Source of the DNA: Polyangiaceae bacterium
Lineage (GTDB): Bacteria; Myxococcota_A; Polyangia; Polyangiales; Polyangiaceae
NCBI GenBank assembly: GCA_025936115.1
Contig: JAICTZ010000007.1
Span: 124,001-188,000, forward strand
Direction: 5' to 3'
DNA length: 64,000 nt
The translations under genes were made by a program, and so were the position numbers. Shown piece after piece: positions 19,568-26,566 of the stretch; the first letter of the stretch is position 1, and each line of letters begins with the position of its first letter. The notes under the pieces are model-generated. The model was not told the origin of the DNA. It saw only the letters and a list, made by a program, of their open reading frames with translations, and searched no databases.

Positions 19568-21292
19568 ATGCGCTACCGAAATTCACTCCTCCCCACGTTG
19601 AAAGAAGCTCCCGCCGACGCCACGAGCGTGAGCCATGTCCTCTTGCTCCGCGCCGGCTTCATCCGCCGCATGGGGGCGGGCATCTACAGCTTCTTGCCGC
19701 TCGGCGTGCGCGTGCTCAAAAAGATCGAGCAGATCATCCGCGAAGAAATGAATCGCGGTGGCGCCGAAGAGGTGCTCCTGCCCGCGCTCCTGCCTGCCGA
19801 GTACTTCCAGGAGAGCGGACGCTGGGACGTCTTCGGCGACACGCTGTTCCGGCTCAAGGATCGCAAGCGTGGCGACTATCACCTCGGCCCCACGCACGAA
19901 GAGATCATCACCGATCTCATCCGCCGCGAAGTGAAGAGCTACCGCGACCTACCGAAGACGCTCTACCAAATCCAAACCAAGTTCCGTGACGAGCCGCGTC
20001 CACGTGGCGGTCTGTTGCGCTGCCGCGAGTTCATCATGAAGGACGCCTACTCCTTCCACGTGTCGGAAGAGGACGCGCGCAAGGGCTACGAGGCGATGCG
20101 CCTCGCCTACCGGCGGAGCTTCGATCGCATGGGCCTCGATTACCGCATGGTGCAGGCCGATTCCGGCGCCATGGGCGGCTCGGGCAGCGCCGAGTTCCAG
20201 GTGCTCGTGCAGAGCGGCGAGGATCAGCTCGTCGCGTGCAAGGACTGCGACTACGCCGCAAACCTCGAGGTCGCCAAATCGCGCACGCTCCCGCCGGTCG
20301 GCGCCGAAGGCGACGTGCCGAGCATCGAGCGCGTGCACACGCCCGGCGTCGGCAGCATCGAGGCCGTGGCGAAGTTCTTGAAGCTCGCGCCCGAGCGTTT
20401 CTTGAAGAGCCTGATCTACGTCGCGGGCGGCGAGCTCGTGCTCGCGGTCGTGCGCGGCGACCACGAAGTGCACGAAGTGAAGCTCGCGCGCGCGCTCCGC
20501 GTCGACGAGGTGCACCTCGCCTCCGCGGCGGACGTCGCGAAGGCGACGGGCGCCGCCGTCGGCTTCGCGGGCCCGGTCGGCTTCAAGGGCAAAGTCATCG
20601 TCGATCGCGACGCCGCGAACGTGCGTGACGCCGTGACGGGCGCGAACGAGACCGACTACCACCTCGTGCACGTGCAGATCGGACGCGACTACCAGGCCGA
20701 CCTGGCCGAGATCCGCAGCGTGCTCGCCGGCGATCTGTGCCCGGTGTGCGGCGCGGAGCTCGAGTCGTACCGGGGCATCGAAGCCGGCCACATCTTCTTG
20801 CTCGGCACCCGCTACACGGCGCAAATGGGCGGCAAGTACCTCGACGAGGCGGGCAAGGAGCAAACCATCGTCTCGGGCTGCTACGGCATCGGCGTGTCAC
20901 GCTTGGTCGCGACCGTGATCGAGCAACACCACGACCAGAACGGCATCCGCTGGCCGCTCTCCATCGCGCCCTACCAGGTGCAGATCGTCCAGCTCGGCGA
21001 CTCGCCCGAGGTGCGCGCGGCCGTCAACGAGATCGAGAGCGGCCTCGAGCGCGCCGGCATCGAAGTACTGGTCGACGATCGCGAAGAGCGGCCGGGCGTG
21101 AAATTCAAGGACGCGGATTTGGTGGGCGTGCCGCTGCGCGTCACCGTCGGCGAGAAGGGCCTGAAGACGGGCCAGGTCGAGCTCAAGCCGCGCAGCGAGC
21201 CCGATCCGAAGAAGGTGGAGCTCGTGGCGCTCGGCGCGATCGTCGAGACGTTGGTGGCCCGCGTGCGCGAAGGGCTCGGGGGTCGGGCGTGA
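19568..21292 (+). CDS. proS: proline--tRNA ligase (bacterial type)
   Basis: The product is 574 residues from the ATG at 19568; an earlier in-frame start at 19331 would add 79 residues of non-conserved sequence and is rejected because MRYRNSLLPTLKEAPADA is the normal N-terminus. It charges tRNA-Pro with proline. Class II motifs are visible: motif 2 in TKFRDEPRPRGGLLR and motif 3 in GCYGIGVSRL. A YbaK-type editing insertion (about residues 240-385) sits between motifs 2 and 3, so this is the bacterial long form, able to hydrolyse Ala-tRNA-Pro. The C-terminal anticodon-binding domain is complete. Its TGA overlaps the GTG of the next gene. Confidence 0.97.
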   Translation: MRYRNSLLPTLKEAPADATSVSHVLLLRAGFIRRMGAGIYSFLPLGVRVLKKIEQIIREEMNRGGAEEVLLPALLPAEYFQESGRWDVFGDTLFRLKDRKRGDYHLGPTHEEIITDLIRREVKSYRDLPKTLYQIQTKFRDEPRPRGGLLRCREFIMKDAYSFHVSEEDARKGYEAMRLAYRRSFDRMGLDYRMVQADSGAMGGSGSAEFQVLVQSGEDQLVACKDCDYAANLEVAKSRTLPPVGAEGDVPSIERVHTPGVGSIEAVAKFLKLAPERFLKSLIYVAGGELVLAVVRGDHEVHEVKLARALRVDEVHLASAADVAKATGAAVGFAGPVGFKGKVIVDRDAANVRDAVTGANETDYHLVHVQIGRDYQADLAEIRSVLAGDLCPVCGAELESYRGIEAGHIFLLGTRYTAQMGGKYLDEAGKEQTIVSGCYGIGVSRLVATVIEQHHDQNGIRWPLSIAPYQVQIVQLGDSPEVRAAVNEIESGLERAGIEVLVDDREERPGVKFKDADLVGVPLRVTVGEKGLKTGQVELKPRSEPDPKKVELVALGAIVETLVARVREGLGGRA

Positions 21293-22482
21293 GCGTGCCG
21301 AAGGCGCCCAATTCGACGCGCGCCGTCCACGCGGGTGGTCCCGCGGTACGCGCGAACCACACGCTCACGCCGAGCATCGCGCAGACGGCGACGTACACCT
21401 TCGACAACACGGCGGACCTCGAGCAGTACATGCGCGGCGAGGATCCCGATCCCGAGCGCGAGGAGTACGGCCGCTACGGCAATCCCACGGTGCGCGAGCT
21501 CGAGCAGCGCGTGACGGCGCTCGAGGGCGCCGAGGACGGCGTCGCGTTCTCGAGCGGCATGGCTGCGATCTCGACGGCGGTGCTGTCGCTCGTGAAGTCG
21601 GGCGAGCACGTCGTGCTCTTCAACGACTGCTACCGGCGCACGCGACAGCTCGTGCGCAGCGTGCTCTCGCGCTTCGGCATCGAGCACGACGTCGTGCCCG
21701 CGGGCGACCTCCGCGCGCTCGAGGCGGTGCTGCGCCCGACGACACGGCTCGTCTTGAGCGAGGCCCCGACCAATCCCTTCCTTTACTGCGTCGATCTGCA
21801 AAAGCTGAGCGAAGTCGTCAAACGCCACGGCCGCATCCGAACGTTGGTCGACTCGACCATGGCGACGCCGATCAACTGCCGGCCCTTGGATTTCGGCGTC
21901 GATCTCGTCGTGCACAGCGCGACCAAGTACCTGTCGGGCCACAACGACGTGCTCGGCGGCGTCGCCGTCGGCGCGGCCCACCTCGTCTCGCTCTTGCGCG
22001 ACTCGCGCGGCGTGCTTGGCACCGTGCTCGACCCGCACGCGGCGTTCCTGATCTTGCGCGGACTCAAGACGCTCGGCCTGCGTGTCGAACGCCAAAACAC
22101 GACGGCGCTCGAGATCGCTCACACGCTCGAGCAGCACCCGGCCGTCGAACGTGTCTTTTACCCGCTGCTCGAGAGTCACCCGTCGTACGGCGTCGCGCGC
22201 GCGCAGATGACGGGCGGCGGCGGCATCGTGAGCTTCGTCGTGCGCGGCGGTGGCGACGCGGCTTCACGCGTCGTGGACGCTTGCCGGATCGCGAAAATCG
22301 CGCCCTCGTTCGGCGGCCCGGAGACCCTGATCGAGCAGCCGGCGCTCATGAGCTACTTCGAGGCGTCACCCGAGGAGCTCGAACGCATCGGCATCTCGCC
22401 CGCGCTCGTGCGGCTCGCCGTCGGCGTCGAAGAAACGACCGATCTCTTGCGCGATCTGCTCGAGGCGCTCAAGACGGTTTAA
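21289..22482 (+). CDS. trans-sulfuration PLP enzyme (cystathionine gamma-synthase/gamma-lyase/O-acylhomoserine sulfhydrylase family)
   Basis: The product is 397 residues from GTG 21289, which overlaps the proS stop as GTGA; a second GTG at 21295 is possible. The Cys/Met metabolism PLP fold is complete: YGRYGNPTVRELE and SSGMAAISTAVL near the N-terminus, the PLP-binding lysine in HSATKYLSGH (K213), and the C-terminal LAVGVEETTDLL. It forms or splits C-S bonds in methionine or cysteine synthesis. Family members cannot be separated reliably by eye; cystathionine gamma-synthase is the most general guess. The nearby sulfite reductase makes a role in sulfur assimilation plausible. It probably depends on translational coupling to proS. 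Confidence 0.93.
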   Translation: MSVPKAPNSTRAVHAGGPAVRANHTLTPSIAQTATYTFDNTADLEQYMRGEDPDPEREEYGRYGNPTVRELEQRVTALEGAEDGVAFSSGMAAISTAVLSLVKSGEHVVLFNDCYRRTRQLVRSVLSRFGIEHDVVPAGDLRALEAVLRPTTRLVLSEAPTNPFLYCVDLQKLSEVVKRHGRIRTLVDSTMATPINCRPLDFGVDLVVHSATKYLSGHNDVLGGVAVGAAHLVSLLRDSRGVLGTVLDPHAAFLILRGLKTLGLRVERQNTTALEIAHTLEQHPAVERVFYPLLESHPSYGVARAQMTGGGGIVSFVVRGGGDAASRVVDACRIAKIAPSFGGPETLIEQPALMSYFEASPEELERIGISPALVRLAVGVEETTDLLRDLLEALKTV

Positions 22483-22486
22483 CGGC

Positions 22487-22840
22487 TCAGCGCACGAGTG
22501 GATAAAACACCCGGCGAATGCGCCGCACCAGCGCGAGCACCGCCTCAACATCGGCCGCCGGGCACCCGCCGAGCGCGCCTGCTATCTCAACGGCCGCGCA
22601 GCATTCACAGGCTTCACCGCTTGCGATGCCGTACGAGCGACGTTTGTCACCGGCGCTCTCTCTCGCGGCGCCTTCGGCCGCGTTGAGCGCGGCTGAGGCC
22701 GCGCTCTTTCTGGCCTGCTGCCTGAGCTGTGCCTCGCTGATGCGAATACGCGCGACGAGCCTGACCAGCTCCAGGCAGAGCTGATAGGCGACCAGAGTGT
22801 GGTGGGGAAGTGGAGGGTCCGGGGGAGGCTGCCTCGTCAT
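22487..22840 (-). CDS. four-helix bundle protein (23S rRNA intervening-sequence-protein family)
   Basis: The product is 117 residues from the ATG at 22840. It starts with a Pro-rich head (TRQPPPDPP) and then four amphipathic helices: LVAYQLCLELVRLVARI, QLRQQARKSAASAALNAAEGA, DKRRSYGIASGEACECCAAV and VEAVLALVRRIRRVFYPL. This is the pattern of the IVS-encoded four-helix proteins (the E...N.AEG..R.s...f..a..s..E segment). Their function is unknown, often thought structural. Codons 1-10 coincide with one arm of a 28-bp inverted repeat, which is unusual. The stop is 4 bases from the convergent trans-sulfuration gene. Confidence 0.8.
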   Translation of the reverse strand: MTRQPPPDPPLPHHTLVAYQLCLELVRLVARIRISEAQLRQQARKSAASAALNAAEGAARESAGDKRRSYGIASGEACECCAAVEIAGALGGCPAADVEAVLALVRRIRRVFYPLVR

Positions 22841-22956
22841 GCCCTTCTTCGCGCAGGACCTGTGACGGGGCCCCACCGTAGACCGCCGTGTCCCCTTGGC
22901 CCCGGCGCAGGTCGTGCGCGCTCCCGCGTGACGAGGCAGCCTCCCCCGGACCCTCC
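22812..22956. repeat. 28-bp perfect inverted repeat spanning the start of the four-helix-bundle gene
   Basis: The 28 bases at 22812-22839 are repeated exactly, in inverted orientation, at 22929-22956, with 89 bases between. The left arm is the reverse complement of the first codons of the four-helix gene (coding MTRQPPPDPP); the right arm therefore offers the same coding start (GTG instead of ATG) on the plus strand, but it leads into a Ser/Pro-rich frame with no family. It may be a duplicated gene head, or the stem of a large hairpin in the leader of the gene. Confidence 0.85.
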
Positions 22957-23002
22957 GTCCGCCCGCCTTCGGCCTTCGTCCCTCATTCGCGCCATTGGCG
23001 CG

Positions 23003-23037
23003 CAGTCCTCAGTCCTCAGTCCTCAGTCCTCAGTCCT
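23003..23037. repeat. five tandem copies of a 7-bp repeat (CAGTCCT)
   Basis: Five exact head-to-tail copies of CAGTCCT occupy 23003-23037 in the gap between the four-helix gene and the next lipoprotein. A related CAGTCCTCGGTCCCCTGTCC run follows. Slippage-prone, no gene. The remainder of 22957-23121 holds nothing recognised. Confidence 0.9.
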
Positions 23038-23121
23038 CGGTCCCCTGTCCCAAGACCACCGGCCCGCGTCCTCTCCCCCACTTCCCTTCCGGCCCTTCCA
23101 TCAATCAAGGCCGGGCGTCGC

Positions 23122-23586
23122 CTACTGGCAATGAGCCGTAAAGGTCGAGCTCGTCACTACCGTCGGGTGATCGTTGCTGAGGGTGTCGGTGAGCGTGCCG
23201 CGTACGACGACGGGCCCGCTGCAAACGGTAGCCGCCACGTCGGGCTCCGTGCTCGCGTCGAACGTCAGCGGTAACATGACTTTCTTGCCGACCCCGAGCG
23301 ACACCGGGAACGTTGCGCCCGACAGCGACAGCGGCGTGATGAGATCCGCGCCGCCACCCTGGATCGAGAAGGTGCCGAGCGAGACCCTGGTGTCCTCGGA
23401 CGCGTATTCACCGAGCTCCATCGCCAGGCTGAAACCGCCCGTGGCGTCGGCGCCGACACTCGACGTTTGCACGGTGAGCGTCGGCTCGTCGATGCTCGCG
23501 CTGAGCGCGATGGTCGACTTATCTGCGGAGCATGCGAGCGTGACAGGGACCAGTGAGAGCACCCGAAGGAAAGATGATAAGCGCAT
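23122..23586 (-). CDS. small lipoprotein, beta-rich, function unknown
   Basis: The product is 154 residues from the ATG at 23586, chosen because it gives a clean signal peptide with lipobox TLAC (Cys19); the longer frame from 23634 adds 16 residues ahead of it. The mature part is Ser/Thr/Val-rich with alternating strands (LTVQTSSVGADATGGFSLAM, VSLGTFSIQGGG, VVVRGTLTDTLS) and a Cys in VCSGP plus one at the C-terminus (AHCQ), which could form a disulfide. No family recognised. It is divergent from the large propeller-like protein gene. Confidence 0.7.
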   Translation of the reverse strand: MRLSSFLRVLSLVPVTLACSADKSTIALSASIDEPTLTVQTSSVGADATGGFSLAMELGEYASEDTRVSLGTFSIQGGGADLITPLSLSGATFPVSLGVGKKVMLPLTFDASTEPDVAATVCSGPVVVRGTLTDTLSNDHPTVVTSSTFTAHCQ

Positions 23587-25168
23587 CGATTTCGGCGGAG
23601 TCGTCAGCGGATGGACTCGCACACTTCGGTGCATTTTACTCGCGCTCGAGCGACGCGGGCGTTCTTTTGCGCTGAGCGCCGTGATCTTTGTCGCGCTCGC
23701 GTGCGGTCATGCAACACCTCGCGCCGCGTCGCCTTCCAGCGCGCCGTCCGCGCGAGCGCGACCACACGGCGTCACCGAAATCCCGCCCGGCGCGAACACA
23801 CCTACATCACCGCCATCTTCACCACCCGCGACCTCGACGTTGCATCCCGTCGTCCGCGCCGAGGTCGCCGACACCGGGCCGCTCTCCGTCGAGCACGTCG
23901 CCAAGAACGGCGCGTGGCTCGTCTTCTGCAGACAGAGTGGCGTGCCGCATCCCGAGCTCGTCGTCGGCGCCGGAGCACCGGAGGCGATCGACGATCTCTT
24001 GGCGTGGGACGATTCTGGGCGTTTCCTCGTGCTGCGCCGCGACAACGACGTGTGGCTGCTCGACGTCGAAAGCAATCTTTCGACCAACCTGAGTGAGCTC
24101 GGGTTCGACGATCGCGACGACGTGCTCGACTACCGCCAGCACCGCGCGCTCGCCTTCGATCCCCGCGGCGAAGTGCTCGCCTACGTGCGGCGCCGTGCTC
24201 GCGTCGAGCTCGTGCTGCGCACGCTCGCCACGGGAGAAGAGCAGGTCGTCACCGGCACGAGCGGCGAGCCGTGGCGCTTTGCCTGGGACGCGAACGGGCA
24301 AACTCTGGTGGTCTCGAGCGTTGCGCCCGATGCGCTCAGCGGGCGTACGACGTTCCCCGTGCGGCAGAGGCACGGGGCGCGGCTCGCGTGCAGCGGCCTG
24401 CTGCCGCATTTCCACGTGAATCCCGACTCGGGGGAGCGGCCCACGACGACGCTCGTCTCGCGCGACGGCCTCACGCTTCGGCCGGCGCCGGACTTTACGG
24501 CTCCGTTCGGCGACGGCTACGTCGCACGTGGTGCGGACGGCGCGCTCGCGCTCGTCGGCACGAAGAGCCGTCAGCTGCTCGCGGACGCCGACTGCGGCGG
24601 GCGCGTACTTTTCGCCGACCCGGAGCGCGGCTTGCTCCTCGTTACGTGCACCAACGACAAGGTACGCCCCAAGCGCGTCGGCGTCGAGCTCGTGGGCGTG
24701 CGTTACCGGCAGGACCTCGGCGTGGTCGTGCAGTCGCTCGCGCTCGATCGCTGGCCGGACGTGCCTGTGCGACTCGTGCCGCTCTATCCCGGCTCCGAGG
24801 TCCTGCTCGTCGATCTCGACACACGCAAGACCGTGCCGCTCACTCCGGGCGATCGCGTGCTCGCGACGAGCGCTGAGTTCGCGCTCGTCCGGCGCGACAA
24901 AGCGCTGGTCTGGTTCGACACCGAGCGCGGCACGGACGTGCTCTTGTCCTCTGCGATCCCGCCGTTCGCCGGGCTCGTCGTTCAAGGGTCGGTCGTGGCC
25001 GTGGGTTCGCTCGTGGTCGACGCGCGGCAAGGTCGCGTGCTCGGCAGCGTTCCAGGCCGGCCGCTGGCGCTCACGCCCGACGGCGCCGCGCTCCTGGCCG
25101 AAGGCGGCGCCGCGAACGCCACGGCTTTCGCGCGTGGCCCCCTGCGCTGGCACACGCCTGCGCCGTGA
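23540..25168 (+). CDS. large exported protein with beta-propeller-like repeats, function unknown (start uncertain)
   Basis: The frame is clear from about 23640 to the TGA at 25166-25168. A hydrophobic segment ending in IFVALAC (Cys about residue 50 from the start used) looks like a lipoprotein signal, followed by a Pro/Ser/Thr linker. The mature domain has repeated strand-rich units: DDLLAWDDSGRFLVLRRDND, RALAFDPRGEVLAYVRR, WRFAWDANGQTLVVSSVAP, similar to TolB/WD-type propellers. No in-frame ATG precedes the signal; GTG 23540 and GTG 23679 are the candidates, and the first overlaps the divergent gene by 47 bases. It could be a periplasmic binding or scaffold protein. Its end lies in a 21-bp triplication shared with tyrS. 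Confidence 0.7.
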   Translation: MTGTSESTRRKDDKRIDFGGVVSGWTRTLRCILLALERRGRSFALSAVIFVALACGHATPRAASPSSAPSARARPHGVTEIPPGANTPTSPPSSPPATSTLHPVVRAEVADTGPLSVEHVAKNGAWLVFCRQSGVPHPELVVGAGAPEAIDDLLAWDDSGRFLVLRRDNDVWLLDVESNLSTNLSELGFDDRDDVLDYRQHRALAFDPRGEVLAYVRRRARVELVLRTLATGEEQVVTGTSGEPWRFAWDANGQTLVVSSVAPDALSGRTTFPVRQRHGARLACSGLLPHFHVNPDSGERPTTTLVSRDGLTLRPAPDFTAPFGDGYVARGADGALALVGTKSRQLLADADCGGRVLFADPERGLLLVTCTNDKVRPKRVGVELVGVRYRQDLGVVVQSLALDRWPDVPVRLVPLYPGSEVLLVDLDTRKTVPLTPGDRVLATSAEFALVRRDKALVWFDTERGTDVLLSSAIPPFAGLVVQGSVVAVGSLVVDARQGRVLGSVPGRPLALTPDGAALLAEGGAANATAFARGPLRWHTPAP

Positions 25169-25215
25169 TGATGCACGCCTGCGCCGTGATGATGCACGCC
25201 TGCGCCGTGATGATG
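25153..25215 (+). repeat. three exact tandem copies of a 21-bp unit at the stop/start junction before tyrS
   Basis: The unit CACGCCTGCGCCGTGATGATG occurs three times without change at 25153-25173, 25174-25194 and 25195-25215. The first copy contains the stop (TGA) of the upstream gene; each copy contains GTGATGATG, so potential start codons in the tyrS frame are tripled. See findings. Confidence 0.95.
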
Positions 25216-25230
25216 CTAAAAGCGCAGTCG

Positions 25231-26517
25231 ATGAGCGCACCGGTCGATCTGTTGAGCGAGCTCGAGGCTCGCGGCCTCTTGTACCAAACCACCGATCGGG
25301 CGGCGTTCACCGCGCACTTGGCGCAGGGCTCGCGCTCGGTGTACGGCGGCTTCGATCCGACGGGGGACTCGCTCACGATTGGCAACCTCGTGCCGCTCCT
25401 GCTCTTGCGCCGCTTCCAGCTCGCGGGCCATCGGCCGTTCGCGCTCGTCGGCGGCGGCACGGGGCTCATCGGCGATCCGTCGGGCAAAGACGCCGAACGC
25501 CCGATCAGGGACCGCGAAGACGTGGCCCACAACGTCGCGCGCATCCGCGGCATCTTCGAGCGCATCCTCGACTTCAGCGGACCGAGCGGCGCCGTGCTCG
25601 TCGACAACGCCGAGTGGCTGCTCAAGCTGTCCTACATCGAGGTCCTGCGCGACGTCGGCAAGCACTTCTCGGTCAACATGATGATCCAGAAGGACAGCGT
25701 GCGCGAGCGCCTGCAAAACCGCGAGCAAGGCATCAGCTACACCGAGTTCAGCTACATGCTCTTGCAGGCGTACGACTTTTTGCACCTCTTTCGCGCCCAC
25801 GGCGTGACGGCGCAAGTCGCCGGCTCCGATCAATGGGGCAACACCGTGGCCGGCATCGATCTGATCCGGCGCACCGAGCGCGCCGAAGCCTTCGGCATGA
25901 CGGTGCCGCTCATCACCAAGGCCGACGGGGGAAAATTCGGCAAGACGGAAGCGGGCGCCGTTTGGCTCAGCGCCGATCGCACGTCACCCTACGAGTTTTA
26001 CCAATTCTGGCTCAACGCGAGCGACGTCGACGCCAAGCGTTTTCTCGCGATTTACACGTTCTTGCCGCTGTCCGAGATCGCGCGCGTCGCGGCCGAACAC
26101 GACGAAAATCCCGGCGCTCGGCTGGCGCAGCGCACGCTCGCCGCGGAGGTCACGCAGATCGTGCACGGCAAGGCGGGCCTCGAGCGCGCGGAGGCCGCGA
26201 CGCAAGCCCTGTTCTCCGGCGACGTGCGCGGACTGCCCGAAGACGCCGTGCGCGAGCTCTTTGCGAGCGCACCGTCGACGACGCTGCCGCGGGCCCGCCT
26301 CGCGGCGCCGGGCGCGGCGATCGTCGATTTGCTCGTCGAGGGCGGCGTCGTGAAGAGCAAGCGAGAAGCGCGCGAATTCTTGGAGCAAGGCGCAATTGGC
26401 GTGAACGGCGAGCGCGCCACGGCGTCGAGCTCGTTTTCGTCCGAAGCGCTCCTGTTCGGGCAGATGCTGCTCGTGCGCCGCGGCAAGAAGTCGTGGCACG
26501 TCCTGCGCTTCGAGTGA
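25231..26517 (+). CDS. tyrS: tyrosine--tRNA ligase
   Basis: The product is 428 residues from the ATG at 25231; in-frame starts reach back to 25165 through the 21-bp repeats, but MSAPVDLLSELEARGL fits the usual N-terminus best. It charges tRNA-Tyr. Class I signatures are visible: a HIGH-type loop in YGGFDPTGDSLTIGNL and a KMSKS-type loop in KFGKTEAG. The tyrosine pocket segment (QAYDFLHLF, AGSDQWGN) and the C-terminal S4 domain (VKSKREAREFLEQGAIGVNGE) are complete. The protein belongs to the TyrRS form common in Gram-negative bacteria. Confidence 0.96.
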   Translation: MSAPVDLLSELEARGLLYQTTDRAAFTAHLAQGSRSVYGGFDPTGDSLTIGNLVPLLLLRRFQLAGHRPFALVGGGTGLIGDPSGKDAERPIRDREDVAHNVARIRGIFERILDFSGPSGAVLVDNAEWLLKLSYIEVLRDVGKHFSVNMMIQKDSVRERLQNREQGISYTEFSYMLLQAYDFLHLFRAHGVTAQVAGSDQWGNTVAGIDLIRRTERAEAFGMTVPLITKADGGKFGKTEAGAVWLSADRTSPYEFYQFWLNASDVDAKRFLAIYTFLPLSEIARVAAEHDENPGARLAQRTLAAEVTQIVHGKAGLERAEAATQALFSGDVRGLPEDAVRELFASAPSTTLPRARLAAPGAAIVDLLVEGGVVKSKREAREFLEQGAIGVNGERATASSSFSSEALLFGQMLLVRRGKKSWHVLRFE

Positions 26518-26566
26518 GCGGACGCGCGCTCGGAGTGGTGCGAGCACGACGCGCCGCGCAGGCGGC

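Noticed and set aside
23003..23037. Possible CRISPR-like array in the CAGTCCT repeats
   Set aside because: The units are 7 bp with no spacers; this is a simple tandem repeat. No array of repeats with regular unique spacers exists in the window.
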